From Hymenobacter gummosus (lineage in GTDB: Bacteria > Bacteroidota > Bacteroidia > Cytophagales > Hymenobacteraceae): DNA of 64,000 nt. The stretch lies in the NCBI RefSeq assembly GCF_003970915.1, contig NZ_RXOF01000016.1, forward strand, positions 1 to 64,000, given 5' to 3'. The notes below the pieces were generated by a model. That model ran no database searches. It worked only from the letters and a program-made list of their open reading frames with translations, and was not told the DNA's origin. Made by a program: the position numbers and the translations under genes. Positions 38,439-47,819 of the stretch are shown here, in pieces (within the stretch, counting starts at the first letter, position 1; the number at the start of each line of letters is the position of its first letter).

Positions 38439-40664
38439 TTACTGCCCGCTGCTGGCACCCGCCGCCGGGGCTTCGGGCTTCAGCTGCTGGTCGAGGTAGT
38501 TGGTAATCTTGGTGTAGAGGTGCACGCGGTCCTTGCCGCCCACGTTGTGCGGGTGGCCGGGGTACACGAAGTAGTCGAGCTGCACGCCGTGGTCGACGGC
38601 GGTTTTGAGGTAGTCGAGGCTGTGCTGCCACACTACCACGTCGTCGACGGTGCCGTGAATCATCAGCAGCGGGGCTTTCAGGTTCTGCACGTAGCCCAGC
38701 AGGTTGGCTTTCTGGTAGCCCTCGGGGTTTTGCTGCGGGGTATCCATGTAGCGCTCCGTGTACATCACCTCGTACATGCGCCAGTCGATAACCGGCCCGC
38801 CAGCCACGCCCACTTTAAAAGTGCCCTCGGGGGCGCGGGTGAGCATGGTCGTCGTCATGAAGCCGCCGAAGCTCCAGCCGTGCACGCCGATGCGGCTCGG
38901 GTCCACGTAGGGCAGGGACTTGAGGTAATCCACGCCTTTGAGCTGGTCGGCCAGCTCTTGGGTGCCGAGCTGCCGGAAGGTGGCCTGCTCGAAGGGCAGC
39001 CCGCGGTTGCCGGAGCCGCGCGAGTCGACGGTGAAGACTACGTAGCCCTTTTCGGCCATCATCTGCATCCACAGGTTGCCGCCGCCCAGCCAGGAGTCGG
39101 TGACGAGTTGCACGTGCGGCCCGCCGTACACGTACACCACGGCCGGATATTTCTTATTGGGGTCGAAGTTGGGCGGCGTGATGATGCGGGCGTACAGATC
39201 CGTCTGCCCGTCGGCGGCCTTGATGGTCTGCACCTTGGTCTGCCCGAGGCGGTAAGCCGTCAGCGGGTTCGGGGCATTCAGCAGCTGCTGCCGGCTCTTG
39301 CCATCCTTGGTGCCGACGACCGAAATGGTGCGCGGCGTGGTCTGGCTACTGTAGGTATCGAGCAAAGCTTCCCCGCTGGGGCTGAGCACGCCCGCGTGCG
39401 TGCCGGCCTGCGCCGACAGCTTCTGGGGCTTGCCGCCGCCCAGGCTCACCGCGTAGAGGTGGCGCTGAATGGTGCCGTCCTGGTTGCTGGCGTAGTAGGC
39501 GGTTTTGCCCTTGGCATCGAAACCCAGCAGGTCCGTCACCAGCCAATTGCCGCTGGTGAGCTGGCGCAGCAGCTTGCCCGAAGTGTTGTAGAGGTAGAGG
39601 TGGTTGTACCCGTCGCGGCTGCTCTGGTAGATAAACTGGTCCGGGTGGCCAGGCACGAAGCTCAGCGGGTTCAGCGGCTCTACGTACTCCTGGTCGGTTT
39701 CCTCAAACAGGGTCTTGACCAGCACGCCCGTCGTGGCGTCGTACTGGCGCAGCCACATGTGGTTCTGGTCGCGGTTGAGCACGGCCACGTAGATGCTCCG
39801 CTCGTCCGGGCTCCACGTAATGTTGGTGAGGTACTGCTCTTTCGGCTCCCCGGTCTGCAAGAACACCGTCTTGCCCGAGGCCACGTCGTACACGCCCACC
39901 GTCACCTCGTGGCTTTTGTCGCCAGCCATGGGGTACTTGATGGGCTCGGCCTGCGCGGGCGTCGGGGCCACCGATACCAGCGGGTAGTCCGTCACCATGG
40001 TCTGGTCCATGCGGTAGTAGGCCAGCTTGTTGCCTTTGGGGCTCCAGAACGTGCCCTTCGTAATGCCAAATTCCGAGCGGTGCGCCGCCTGCCCGTTCAC
40101 GATGGCCGCATTCGGCTCGTTGGTCACGGCCACGTTTTCCTTGCCCGGCAGGCTCACGTACAGGTTCTGCTCCTTGGTGTAGGCCACGCGGGTTTTTGCG
40201 GGGTCGAAGTCCACGTTGTCGGCGCCGGCCTGGAAGCCTAGCAGCTTGCTGGCCTTACCGTCGGCCACCGAGTAGCGGAAGACTTCGCGGCTGGGCATAC
40301 TCACCAAAAAGGCGTCGGGGCCGGTCCACTGCACCGTGGGGAAGGCCGTGGCCTTAAGGGTGGGGGCGCCGGCGGCCTGCAGGGCTTTGTACAGATTCGC
40401 CATCGTCACCACCTGCTGCACCGGGCCGCCCGCGGCCCGGCCGCGCACCAGCTCGTCCTGCCCGTTCTCGGTGCGGGCGTAGCTGAACTCGTCCTTCGTG
40501 CCGGGAATCCAGCTGAGCTGCTTGAGGTTGGCCGGCAGCAGCGCGGGGTTACGGAAGGCGTCCTCCACGGTGAGCAGTTGCTGCTGGGCGCGCAGGGTGG
40601 CGGGCGTGGCGGTCAGGGTCAGCAGCAGGGCGGGCAGGGCAAGGCGCCGGTAAGTCAGGGTCAT
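38439..40664 (-). CDS. S9 family peptidase (dipeptidyl peptidase IV-like)
   Basis: This 741-residue exported serine peptidase has a signal peptide at residues 1-26. A DPP-IV-type beta-propeller spans about 60-460. The alpha/beta-hydrolase domain has the nucleophile in GWSFGGF (Ser about 598), the Asp in GTVDDVVVW (about 675) and the His in GHPHNVGG (about 707). It should cleave dipeptides from N-termini of peptides in the periplasm. The ATG at 40664 precedes the signal peptide. A dispersed repeat follows the stop. Confidence 0.94.
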   Translation of the reverse strand: MTLTYRRLALPALLLTLTATPATLRAQQQLLTVEDAFRNPALLPANLKQLSWIPGTKDEFSYARTENGQDELVRGRAAGGPVQQVVTMANLYKALQAAGAPTLKATAFPTVQWTGPDAFLVSMPSREVFRYSVADGKASKLLGFQAGADNVDFDPAKTRVAYTKEQNLYVSLPGKENVAVTNEPNAAIVNGQAAHRSEFGITKGTFWSPKGNKLAYYRMDQTMVTDYPLVSVAPTPAQAEPIKYPMAGDKSHEVTVGVYDVASGKTVFLQTGEPKEQYLTNITWSPDERSIYVAVLNRDQNHMWLRQYDATTGVLVKTLFEETDQEYVEPLNPLSFVPGHPDQFIYQSSRDGYNHLYLYNTSGKLLRQLTSGNWLVTDLLGFDAKGKTAYYASNQDGTIQRHLYAVSLGGGKPQKLSAQAGTHAGVLSPSGEALLDTYSSQTTPRTISVVGTKDGKSRQQLLNAPNPLTAYRLGQTKVQTIKAADGQTDLYARIITPPNFDPNKKYPAVVYVYGGPHVQLVTDSWLGGGNLWMQMMAEKGYVVFTVDSRGSGNRGLPFEQATFRQLGTQELADQLKGVDYLKSLPYVDPSRIGVHGWSFGGFMTTTMLTRAPEGTFKVGVAGGPVIDWRMYEVMYTERYMDTPQQNPEGYQKANLLGYVQNLKAPLLMIHGTVDDVVVWQHSLDYLKTAVDHGVQLDYFVYPGHPHNVGGKDRVHLYTKITNYLDQQLKPEAPAAGASSGQ

Positions 40665-40851
40665 AGAAGGCAACATACGGGGGAGGGGGAGGGGAAACAG
40701 GGCGGAATGGAGTCGGAAATTTACGGCGGAATCAACAGACAAACCCCGCCACAAATTCCGCCCCGCCGGGCAACTATCCCGCGCCGGCGGCTGTTATGGG
40801 GTGCTCTTTGCGAAGCCCTTAACCTAGCGCCCGAATCCGTACCTTTACCCC

Positions 40852-41133
40852 ATGAACACCAACCCGCAGATTGCACACGACGAGGACGTTCTGTTGCTCG
40901 AGGAAACCACCGACCTGCGTGACCTCGTGGTCTACAACGACGACGTGAACACCTTCGACCACGTCATTCAGACGCTCATCGACGTGTGCCAGCACGACGC
41001 CATGCAGGCCGAGCAGTGCACCCTGCTGATTCACTACAAAGGCCAGTGCACGGTCAAAATCGGCTCTTACGAGGAGCTGGAGCCCATGTGCACCGCCATT
41101 CACGACCGTGGCATCTCGGCCGACGTTGTTTAA
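40852..41133 (+). CDS. clpS: ClpS adaptor for the Clp protease
   Basis: This 93-residue protein has the ClpS core LRDLVVYNDDVNTFDHVIQTLIDVCQHDAMQAEQCTLLIHYKGQC and a short acidic N-terminal tail. ClpS delivers N-degron substrates to ClpAP/ClpCP. The NDD-x-NTFDHV and the H-x-GQC region that form the N-degron pocket are conserved. Its stop lies at the start of an inverted repeat, and recR follows on the same strand. Confidence 0.95.
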   Translation: MNTNPQIAHDEDVLLLEETTDLRDLVVYNDDVNTFDHVIQTLIDVCQHDAMQAEQCTLLIHYKGQCTVKIGSYEELEPMCTAIHDRGISADVV

Positions 41134-41217
41134 ATGGTTGAATGGCTGGATGGTTAAATGGTTGGCCGTTCAACGTCAGAACGACCAGCCATTTAACCAT
41201 CCAGCCATTTAGCAATT
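41132..41217. repeat. Inverted repeat of ATGG-rich units after clpS
   Basis: AATGGTTGAATGGCTGGATGG (41134 on) pairs with the arm ending near 41217 over about 33 positions. The arms consist of short ATGGTT/ATGGCT repeats, as at 7598-7684. It starts on the clpS stop and ends 10 bp before the recR start. Confidence 0.75.
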
Positions 41218-41226
41218 CATCGATAA

Positions 41227-41841
41227 ATGGAATTCCCCTCCAAACTCATTGAAAACGCCGTCGGTGAGCTGGCGAAGCTGCCGGGTATTGGCCGCAAAAC
41301 GGCCCTGCGCCTGGCCCTGCACCTGCTCAAGGCCGACACCGATACCACCAGCAACCTGGCCGAAGCCCTGGCCAAGATGCGCTTCGACATCCGTTACTGC
41401 CAGACCTGCCACAACATCTCCGACACGGAGCAGTGCTCCATCTGCGCCAACAAGCTGCGCGACCATAGCACCGTCTGCGTGGTCTGCGACATCCGCGACG
41501 TTATTGCCATCGAAAACACCGGGCAGTACCAGGGCGTCTACCACGTGCTCGGCGGCGTCATTTCGCCCATCGAAGGCATTGGTCCGGCCGACCTGCACAT
41601 CGAGCCGCTGCTGAACCGGGTGCAGGCCGAAGACTCGGAGGTGAAGGAGGTCATTCTGGCCATCAGCCCCACCATGGAAGGCGACACCACCGCCTTCTAC
41701 CTCACCCGCCGCCTGCGCGAGTTTCCCGAGGTGCACATCAGCAGCATTGCCCGCGGCATCCCGGTGGGCGGCGAGCTGGAATACGCCGACGAAATTACCC
41801 TGGGCCGCTCCATCGTGGAGCGCCAGCGGCAGGCGCGGTAA
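41227..41841 (+). CDS. recR: Recombination protein RecR
   Basis: This 204-residue protein has the helix-hairpin-helix ([20 protein letters not shown], residues about 15-34), a four-cysteine zinc finger ([19 protein letters not shown], about 57-75), a Toprim domain ([38 protein letters not shown]) and a C-terminal Walker-B-like part ([22 protein letters not shown]). It acts with RecF/RecO in gap repair. Length and motifs are standard. Confidence 0.97.
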   Translation: MEFPSKLIENAVGELAKLPGIGRKTALRLALHLLKADTDTTSNLAEALAKMRFDIRYCQTCHNISDTEQCSICANKLRDHSTVCVVCDIRDVIAIENTGQYQGVYHVLGGVISPIEGIGPADLHIEPLLNRVQAEDSEVKEVILAISPTMEGDTTAFYLTRRLREFPEVHISSIARGIPVGGELEYADEITLGRSIVERQRQAR

Positions 41842-41866
41842 GGCCCGGCCGGCGGCCACACTGGCC

Positions 41867-42030
41867 GTCATTGCGAGCGAAGCGCGGCAATCCTTCCCCT
41901 AGTAGCAGCGCCGATGCAATACCTACTGACCGAAAATAGCTTTGCCTCCATAATACCGGCAAGTCCAAAAGTCACCAGCACGAAAACGGCCCCGTCTGCG
42001 CAGACGGGGCCGTTTGGTGTTTTATGGTAG
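41867..42030. repeat. Partial GTCATTGCG element with terminator, copy 3
   Basis: The left end GTCATTGCGAGCGAAGCGCG is identical to the inverted right end of copy 2 (26374-26397). Inside is a terminator hairpin. The right end has decayed and no CGCAATGAC is seen. It fills the gap between recR and the small gene at 42052. Confidence 0.72.
41984..42015. terminator. Intrinsic terminator between convergent genes
   Basis: The perfect 15-bp arms AAACGGCCCCGTCTG/CAGACGGGGCCGTTT enclose a 2-base loop, between recR and the small - gene. Confidence 0.88.
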
Positions 42031-42051
42031 CGCCCAGTTGGGGCATCACTC

Positions 42052-42345
42052 CTAAAACTCAAGGCGCAGAATCCGCCCTGCGCCGGCAATACGGGTGGGC
42101 GGCATGCCAAACCGGATGGCCGCGCCGGGCTGCATCAGGGCTTCCAGACCCGGCAGCAGCAGGGTATCGATGCGCAGCGTGTAAGCCGCGCCGGCCCGCA
42201 GCGGGGCCAGGATGCGAAACTCGGCGGGGGCCGAAACCGGGTTGGCGGCCGGCCACAGCGACAGGCGCAGCGGCTGGCTCAGCGGGAAGCGCAGCCAGGA
42301 GTCGGGGTGAAAAGTGACTTCGGCTACCAACGTGACGTTTGTCAT
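42052..42345 (-). CDS. Small protein resembling a stand-alone EF-Tu domain III
   Basis: This 97-residue protein has no signal peptide. The start LVAEVTFHP, the middle AAYTLRIDTLLLPGLEALMQPGAAIRFG and the end PTRIAGAGRILRL follow the order and spacing of the C-terminal beta-barrel of EF-Tu (ESEVYIL ... GGRTVGAGVV). There is no GTPase domain nearby. The similarity is read by eye and is weak in places. If real, it may bind RNA or a protein partner; function unknown. Confidence 0.65.
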   Translation of the reverse strand: MTNVTLVAEVTFHPDSWLRFPLSQPLRLSLWPAANPVSAPAEFRILAPLRAGAAYTLRIDTLLLPGLEALMQPGAAIRFGMPPTRIAGAGRILRLEF

Positions 42346-42494
42346 GGGGCTACGACGGCGGATAACGGACTTTTGCGGGGCGAAACATGGCCCCGCGGCC
42401 CGGTGCGGGCAGCAAGCAAGCCAAATCTTGCGTAGTTACGGCCGAAACCCGCGGCCAGCGGTTATGCTGCTGACCATCCGAACCACCTTCCGGC

Positions 42495-44588
42495 ATGACC
42501 AACACCGTCTTTATTGCCTCCGCCGAGCCCTACAGCGGCAAGTCCCTCGTCACCCTGGGCCTGGTGAACATGCTGCTCAGCAAGGCCCAGCGCGTGGGCT
42601 ATTTCAAGCCCGTCATCAACGAGCAGCCCAGCGGCCAGCCCGACGCCCACATCGACACGGTGCTGCGCTACTTCCAGCTGCCCACCGCCTACGCCGACAC
42701 CTTCGCCTACACCGGGCAGGAGGTGCTGCGCCTGATCGAGACGGAGCGGCAGGGCGAGCTGCTCGATACCATCATCCGCCGCTACAAGCAGCTGGAGGAG
42801 CAGCACGACTTCACGGTGGTGGAAGGCACCGATTTCGTGGGCCAGGGCACCGCCTTCGAATTCGACCTGAACGTGACCATGGCCAAAAACCTGGGCGTGC
42901 CGGTGCTGCTGGTGGTGTCGGGGGAGGGCAAAACCACGGCCCAGCTCATCAGCAGCACGCTCACGGCCTTGCGCGGCTTCGAGGCCCGCGAGGTGCCGGT
43001 GCTGACGGTGGTGGCCAACAAGGTGCAGCCCGAGCAGGTGGCCGACGTGCAGGAGCTGCTGCGCGTCCAGCTGCCGGCCGAGGTGGGGCTGTCGGTGATT
43101 CCCGAGGACAAGGCCCTGCTCAACCCCACCGTGCAGGAGCTGCACGCGGCCCTGGGCGGGCGGCTGCTCTTCGGCGAGGAGCTGCTGGGCAACCAGGTCG
43201 ACAACTTCGTGACCGGGGCCATGCAGGTGCCCAACTTCCTTAACTACCTCAAGCCCAACGTGGTCATCGTCACGCCCGGCGACCGGGGCGACATCGTCAT
43301 CTGCGCGGTGCAGGCCAATATGTCGGCCAGCTACCCCAAGGTGGCGGGCGTGGTGCTGACGGCCGGCTGGCAGCCCGAGGAGCCCATTCTGCGCCTGCTG
43401 CGCGGCCTGCAGGGCGTGATGCCCATCCTGGCCGTCGACACCGGCACCTTCGAAACCAGCGCCCGGCTGGCGGCGGTCAAGTCGCGCCTGTCGGCCGACA
43501 ACCCCAAGAAGGTGCAGCTGGCCATTCGCACCTTCGAGCGTTACGTGGACGTGCCGGCGCTGGACCGGCAGCTGGCGGCTTACCAGTCGGAGGGCATTAC
43601 GCCGCACATGTTCCAGTACCGGCTCATGCAGTGGGCCAAGCAGCAGCGCCGCCACATCGTGCTGCCCGAGGGCAACGACGACCGGATTCTGCGCGCCGCC
43701 GCCCTGCTGCTGCAGCAGGACGTGGTGGACCTCACCATCCTGGGCAACCCCGCGGAAGTAGCTGCCTCGGCCAAGCGCCTGGGTATCAATCTGCCGGTGG
43801 GCCACCTGCGCGTTATCGACCCGGTGAATTCGGAGTACTACCCGGACTACGTGCAGACGTTCTACGAGCTGCGCAAGAGCAAGGGCGTCAACGAGGATAT
43901 GGCCCGGGACCTGATGCGCGACGTGTCGTACTTCGGCTCGATGATGGTGTACAAGGGCCACGCCGACGGCATGGTGTCGGGGGCGGTGCACACCACCCAG
44001 CACACCATTCGGCCGGCGCTGCAGTTCATCAAGACCAAGCCGGGCATCTCGCTCGTCTCGTCGGTGTTCTTCATGTGCCTGCCCGACCGCGTGGCCGTGT
44101 TTGGCGACTGCGCCGTCAACCCCAACCCTACGGCTGAGCAGCTGGCCGAAATTGCCATTTCCTCGGCCGAAAGCGCCCAGCGCTTCGGCGTGGCCCCGCG
44201 CGTAGCCATGCTTTCGTACTCCTCGGGAACTTCGGGTGAAGGAGCCGAAGTGGACAAGGTGCGCCGGGCCACCGAGCTGGTGCGGCAGCTGCGCCCCGAG
44301 CTGCCGGTGGAAGGCCCCATTCAGTACGACGCCGCCGTGGACCCGCTGGTGGGCCAGCAGAAGCTACCCGGCTCGGCCGTGGCGGGGCAGGCCAGCGTGC
44401 TCATCTTCCCCGACCTGAACACCGGCAACAACACCTACAAGGCCGTGCAGCGCGAAACCGGGGCCCTGGCCATCGGTCCGGTGCTGCAGGGGCTCAACAA
44501 GCCGGTGAACGATTTGAGCCGCGGCTGCACCGTGGACGACGTTTTTAATACCGTCGTCATCACGGCCATTCAGAGCCAGCAGGAGTAG
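42495..44588 (+). CDS. pta: Phosphate acetyltransferase (long form)
   Basis: This 697-residue Pta interconverts acetyl-CoA and acetyl phosphate. Residues 1-210 form a BioD/CobQ-like P-loop domain (IASAEPYSGKSLVTLGLVNML). Residues about 215-330 form a DRTGG domain (GDRGDIVICAVQA). Residues about 375-690 form the catalytic PTA_PTB domain (HIVLPEGNDDRILRAA, GMVSGAVHTTQHTIRPALQ, FGDCAVNPNPTAEQLAEIAI, VLIFPDLNTGNNTYKAVQR). The partner acetate kinase gene is 5.3 kb downstream rather than adjacent. Confidence 0.97.
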   Translation: MTNTVFIASAEPYSGKSLVTLGLVNMLLSKAQRVGYFKPVINEQPSGQPDAHIDTVLRYFQLPTAYADTFAYTGQEVLRLIETERQGELLDTIIRRYKQLEEQHDFTVVEGTDFVGQGTAFEFDLNVTMAKNLGVPVLLVVSGEGKTTAQLISSTLTALRGFEAREVPVLTVVANKVQPEQVADVQELLRVQLPAEVGLSVIPEDKALLNPTVQELHAALGGRLLFGEELLGNQVDNFVTGAMQVPNFLNYLKPNVVIVTPGDRGDIVICAVQANMSASYPKVAGVVLTAGWQPEEPILRLLRGLQGVMPILAVDTGTFETSARLAAVKSRLSADNPKKVQLAIRTFERYVDVPALDRQLAAYQSEGITPHMFQYRLMQWAKQQRRHIVLPEGNDDRILRAAALLLQQDVVDLTILGNPAEVAASAKRLGINLPVGHLRVIDPVNSEYYPDYVQTFYELRKSKGVNEDMARDLMRDVSYFGSMMVYKGHADGMVSGAVHTTQHTIRPALQFIKTKPGISLVSSVFFMCLPDRVAVFGDCAVNPNPTAEQLAEIAISSAESAQRFGVAPRVAMLSYSSGTSGEGAEVDKVRRATELVRQLRPELPVEGPIQYDAAVDPLVGQQKLPGSAVAGQASVLIFPDLNTGNNTYKAVQRETGALAIGPVLQGLNKPVNDLSRGCTVDDVFNTVVITAIQSQQE

Positions 44589-44900
44589 GGGCCTGGGGGA
44601 AGTTCTATGGGGTTGGTGTAGAGGCGGATAGCTGGCTGCTGCCTTCCTGCGGTTGCGCCTTCCAGTCCGCGTTGTCGGGGCGGCATCCTTTAATGATGCG
44701 ACATGAGCAGGCGTTTCTGCACGCCCGCAGCACTGACCGCCGGCAAAAAAAACCGTACAGACAGGGCGCAGTACCGATTTTTACGGCGGGAACTGTCAGG
44801 CGAAGCCGGGCTTCGCGTGTCACTTTCGGGCCGCCAAACGGCTGGTTGCGTGCGTTCTGACTTACCCTTTCTGCCACTTTTCCTAGCGCCACCACTCCTT

Positions 44901-45839
44901 ATGCCCTCCGGATTTTTTGCTCTCCTAGATGATATTTCGGCCCTGGTGAAAGTCAGCGCCGCCAGCCTCGACGACGTGCCCGCGCAGGTGGCCAAAACCA
45001 CCGGCAAGGTGTCCGGCATCGTCATCGACGACACGGCCGTGACGCCCAAGTACGTGGTGGGGCTGGACCCCAGCCGGGAGCTGTCCATCATCTTCCGGAT
45101 TGCCAAAAAGTCGCTGATCAACAAGCTGCTGATTCTGAGCCCGGCGGCGCTGCTGCTCGGCTACTTCGCGCCCTGGGCCATTACGCCCATCCTGATGGTA
45201 GGCGGGGCCTATTTGTGCTTCGAGGGCTACGAGAAGGTGCATTCCATGCTGAGTCCGCACCACGAAGCGGAGGCCGAAGGCGACGAGCTGACGGCCATTA
45301 CGCCCGAGGAGCTGGAGCAGCAGCGGGTGGCCGGGGCCGTGCGCACCGACATCATCCTGTCGGCCGAAATCATGGCCATTGCCTACAGCCAGGTTACCGG
45401 CCAGCCCATCGTCAACCAGATTGCGGTGATGCTGGCGGTGGCCGTGTTCATCACCGTAGCGGTGTATGGCTTCGTGGGGCTGATTGTGAAGATGGACGAC
45501 ATCGGCGTGCACCTGGCCCGGGAAGGCAACGGCCCAGCCACCCAGAAGCTGGGCCGCGGCATCGTCAAGTTTATGCCGCGCTTTCTAAGCATTCTGAGCT
45601 ACGTGGGCACGGCCGCCATGCTCTGGGTCGGGGCCGAAATTATTGCCCACGGCATTCCGTTCACCGCCCACCTGCTGCACGAGCTGGAGCACGCTCTGGC
45701 CGGGGTGCCGGCCCTGGCCTGGCTGGCCAAAGTGGTAGCCTGCGCCCTGTTCGGGCTGGCCGTGGGCTTTGTGGTCGAGAAAATCGTGGGACTGGTGAAA
45801 AAGGTGTGGCCGGGCAAAAAAGAGGTGCCGGCGGCGTAG
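44901..45839 (+). CDS. DUF808 family inner membrane protein (YedI-like)
   Basis: This 312-residue membrane protein of the DUF808/YedI family starts FFALLDDISALVKVSAASLDDVPAQVAKTTGKVSGIVIDDTAVTPKYV and continues with R-ELSIIFRIAKKSLINKLLILSPAALLL, FEGYEKVHSML, TDIILSAEIMAIAYSQV and FMPRFLSILSYVGTAAML. Function is unknown in all species. The ATG at 44901 gives the typical N-terminus. The 312 bp upstream hold only small dyads and no gene. Confidence 0.9.
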   Translation: MPSGFFALLDDISALVKVSAASLDDVPAQVAKTTGKVSGIVIDDTAVTPKYVVGLDPSRELSIIFRIAKKSLINKLLILSPAALLLGYFAPWAITPILMVGGAYLCFEGYEKVHSMLSPHHEAEAEGDELTAITPEELEQQRVAGAVRTDIILSAEIMAIAYSQVTGQPIVNQIAVMLAVAVFITVAVYGFVGLIVKMDDIGVHLAREGNGPATQKLGRGIVKFMPRFLSILSYVGTAAMLWVGAEIIAHGIPFTAHLLHELEHALAGVPALAWLAKVVACALFGLAVGFVVEKIVGLVKKVWPGKKEVPAA

Positions 45840-45889
45840 AGCCGGGTACCGTACTGCCGGGGCACGCGCCGACCGATGCGGCGGCTTGC

Positions 45890-46972
45890 TTATACCTGCC
45901 GGGATCGGTCGAACGTGCGCCAGTATTTGTCCTTGTACACGTCGAAGCTGATGTCGAACTGCTCGGCATAAGCTTGCCGCAGAAAGTAAAAGACCTTGGA
46001 CGGCTTGCGGAAGTCCTTGCAGGCTAGGTAGAGCCGGCGCACGCCGTTGCCGGTTTCGCGGCCGATGTTCAGGTAGCCCTCAAAGTCGGGCAACTCCTGC
46101 ACGATGAGGTCTTCCAGCTCGTTCAGCAGCGCATACGCGGCCTCGTCGGGCATGCCCTTGGCAGTGGTTTCGTCGCCGTACACGAAGTCGAGGCGCGCTA
46201 TCCAGGGGTGGGAGGGCGTGCTGTCCCAGTTCAGCAGGTCGGTATTGAAGACGGCCAGCAGCGGGTTGCCGTTTTCCAGTTCGGCCTCGAAGCCGGCGTA
46301 CGTGTCCTCGTCGGTGTCGCGGCGCAGGCCCTCGTATTTCTCCACGAACTCCTGCTGACGCCAGTGAAGGTAGTCCTGGAGCTTGCTGAGCGGAATCAGC
46401 TCCCCGGTGGCCGCCGCGGGCCCCACCACCGCCGTTTCATCAATCTGGGTAGCCAGGCTCAACTCACCCAGGTAATTGTCGAGGAAAATCAATACCCCGG
46501 TGCGAATGGCGTCTTCGTCGGCCGGCTGCCAGTCGGCGTACACAAACGTCAGGTCGATTTCGTCGGGGTAGGCGGAGCTGGTGGTGGCGTAGAAGCTCAG
46601 GTTGTCCGCGTTGTAGGCGCGCCCGTCCATCGTCAGGCTGATACTGTCGCCGACGGCCGGCTTGAGCGCCACAAACCGCCAGCCCGGCAGCGAGGGGGCC
46701 GCCGCCACCAGCTCTTCGGCAAAGACGATATTCTGCACGGCCCCGTCGACGGTGATGACCAGCTCGGCCGTATCGTCGTCCATACCCACCAGGAAGTAGT
46801 AGTCGGGGTTGACCTCGTCGAGCTGGGGGCTAAGCTCGTCGAAAAACTCCTCATCCAGGTTGTCGTGACGCTTGACGGCGTCAAAGAAGCGCTGGTGGTT
46901 GGCCCCAAACCACTGCCAGAAGTCAGAATACAGGTCTTGTTGTCGCTGGGCTAGTTCCGGGAGCGTTTGCAT
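45890..46972 (-). CDS. DUF695-like cytoplasmic protein
   Basis: This 360-residue acidic soluble protein reads from the ATG at 46972. The N-terminal half contains FWQWFGANHQRFFDAVKRHDNLDEEFFDELSPQLDEVNPDYYFLVGM. The C-terminal half resembles the DUF695 pattern (WIARLDFVYGDETTAKGMPDEAAYALLNELEDLIVQEL, FEGYLNIGRETGNGVRRLYLACKDFRKPSKVFYFL). There is no signal peptide. Function is unknown. The 307-bp gap upstream contains a terminator for the next gene and nothing else recognised. Confidence 0.75.
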   Translation of the reverse strand: MQTLPELAQRQQDLYSDFWQWFGANHQRFFDAVKRHDNLDEEFFDELSPQLDEVNPDYYFLVGMDDDTAELVITVDGAVQNIVFAEELVAAAPSLPGWRFVALKPAVGDSISLTMDGRAYNADNLSFYATTSSAYPDEIDLTFVYADWQPADEDAIRTGVLIFLDNYLGELSLATQIDETAVVGPAAATGELIPLSKLQDYLHWRQQEFVEKYEGLRRDTDEDTYAGFEAELENGNPLLAVFNTDLLNWDSTPSHPWIARLDFVYGDETTAKGMPDEAAYALLNELEDLIVQELPDFEGYLNIGRETGNGVRRLYLACKDFRKPSKVFYFLRQAYAEQFDISFDVYKDKYWRTFDRSRQV

Positions 46973-47244
46973 GAATAGCAGGTTTGCGTTGGCGCAAGAA
47001 AGCACAGCCGCCAGTTGTTGCCGGCTGTACTGGGCCGAAGCAAGCTACCGGGCCGATGACAGGGAAGGTTCTGTCAACTTGCTGCCTGTTGAGCGTCAGA
47101 GTGTTGGGGAATAAACAGTTCAGCTGCCAGCGAGTAGCTACCGTCAGAAAATCCTCCCTCGGGCAGATTAGCCGCGCGAGCCGGCCGTCAGAGGAAGTGG
47201 GGAAGGAGTAACCGGAGCCGTAGGAGCAGCCAGGTGATGGACTG

Positions 47245-47267
47245 ATCCGGGGCCGAACGCCCCGGAT
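47245..47267 (-). terminator. Terminator-like hairpin
   Basis: ATCCGGGGC/GCCCCGGAT lies around 5 bases, 13 bp downstream of the lipoprotein stop at 47280. No T-run follows. Confidence 0.5.
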
Positions 47268-47279
47268 GCGCCGTCGGTC

Positions 47280-47819
47280 CTACAGCCGGTCCTCATACTG
47301 CCGGATGGTCATCAGCGCCGTGTCGCCGCGAAACCCGAGGTGCTTAAGCTCCTGCCGGAGGCTGTCGAGGCCTCGGACGTCTTTGCTTTTACCGTCGGCA
47401 AAGGAGAAAATGAAGTAGTGGTTGGCAACGTCGGCGGTGTCGCTGTCAAACGGGGTTTTGCACCGCCGGGCCACCAGGTGATGCGCGTCGAAGGTGAACT
47501 TGTCGAAATAGGCCGTCAGCAGCTGATAGTTGCCGCCTTCATCGTAATTGACTTTGCCTTTCTCGCTGCAAACGCTGCCGTAGTCGTTGGTATCCACGCA
47601 GTGGATGGCGTAGGGGTACACCAGTGGGTAGCGCCAATAATCAAAGGCGCCCCGGTCGGTGTAATACGGCTGGGGTACCTTGCCTTTATAAGCCGGCGGC
47701 TCATACGATTTTACCAGGCGGCTGAAGGCGGATGGGACGCTCGGTTTTGCGTTGTTGTCCTGAAAGCAAGCCGTTGAGAGGAGCCAAAGTGCAAGCACGG
47801 GCAAGTGTTTTGTGCGCAT
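47280..47819 (-). CDS. Uncharacterised lipoprotein
   Basis: This 179-residue predicted lipoprotein has a short leader ending in LLSTAC (lipobox Cys near 18). The mature part is rich in Tyr and charged residues (YKGKVPQPYYTDRGAFDYWRYPLVYPYAIHCV, FDKFTFDAHHLVARRC). Three more cysteines could form disulfides. No family was recognised. Base composition is somewhat more AT-rich than the housekeeping genes. Confidence 0.7.
   Translation of the reverse strand: MRTKHLPVLALWLLSTACFQDNNAKPSVPSAFSRLVKSYEPPAYKGKVPQPYYTDRGAFDYWRYPLVYPYAIHCVDTNDYGSVCSEKGKVNYDEGGNYQLLTAYFDKFTFDAHHLVARRCKTPFDSDTADVANHYFIFSFADGKSKDVRGLDSLRQELKHLGFRGDTALMTIRQYEDRL

Noticed and set aside
40829-40851. clpS promoter at TACCTTTA
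   Set aside because: The -7-like box has one mismatch and no -33 TTG at the right distance, so it was not listed as a feature.
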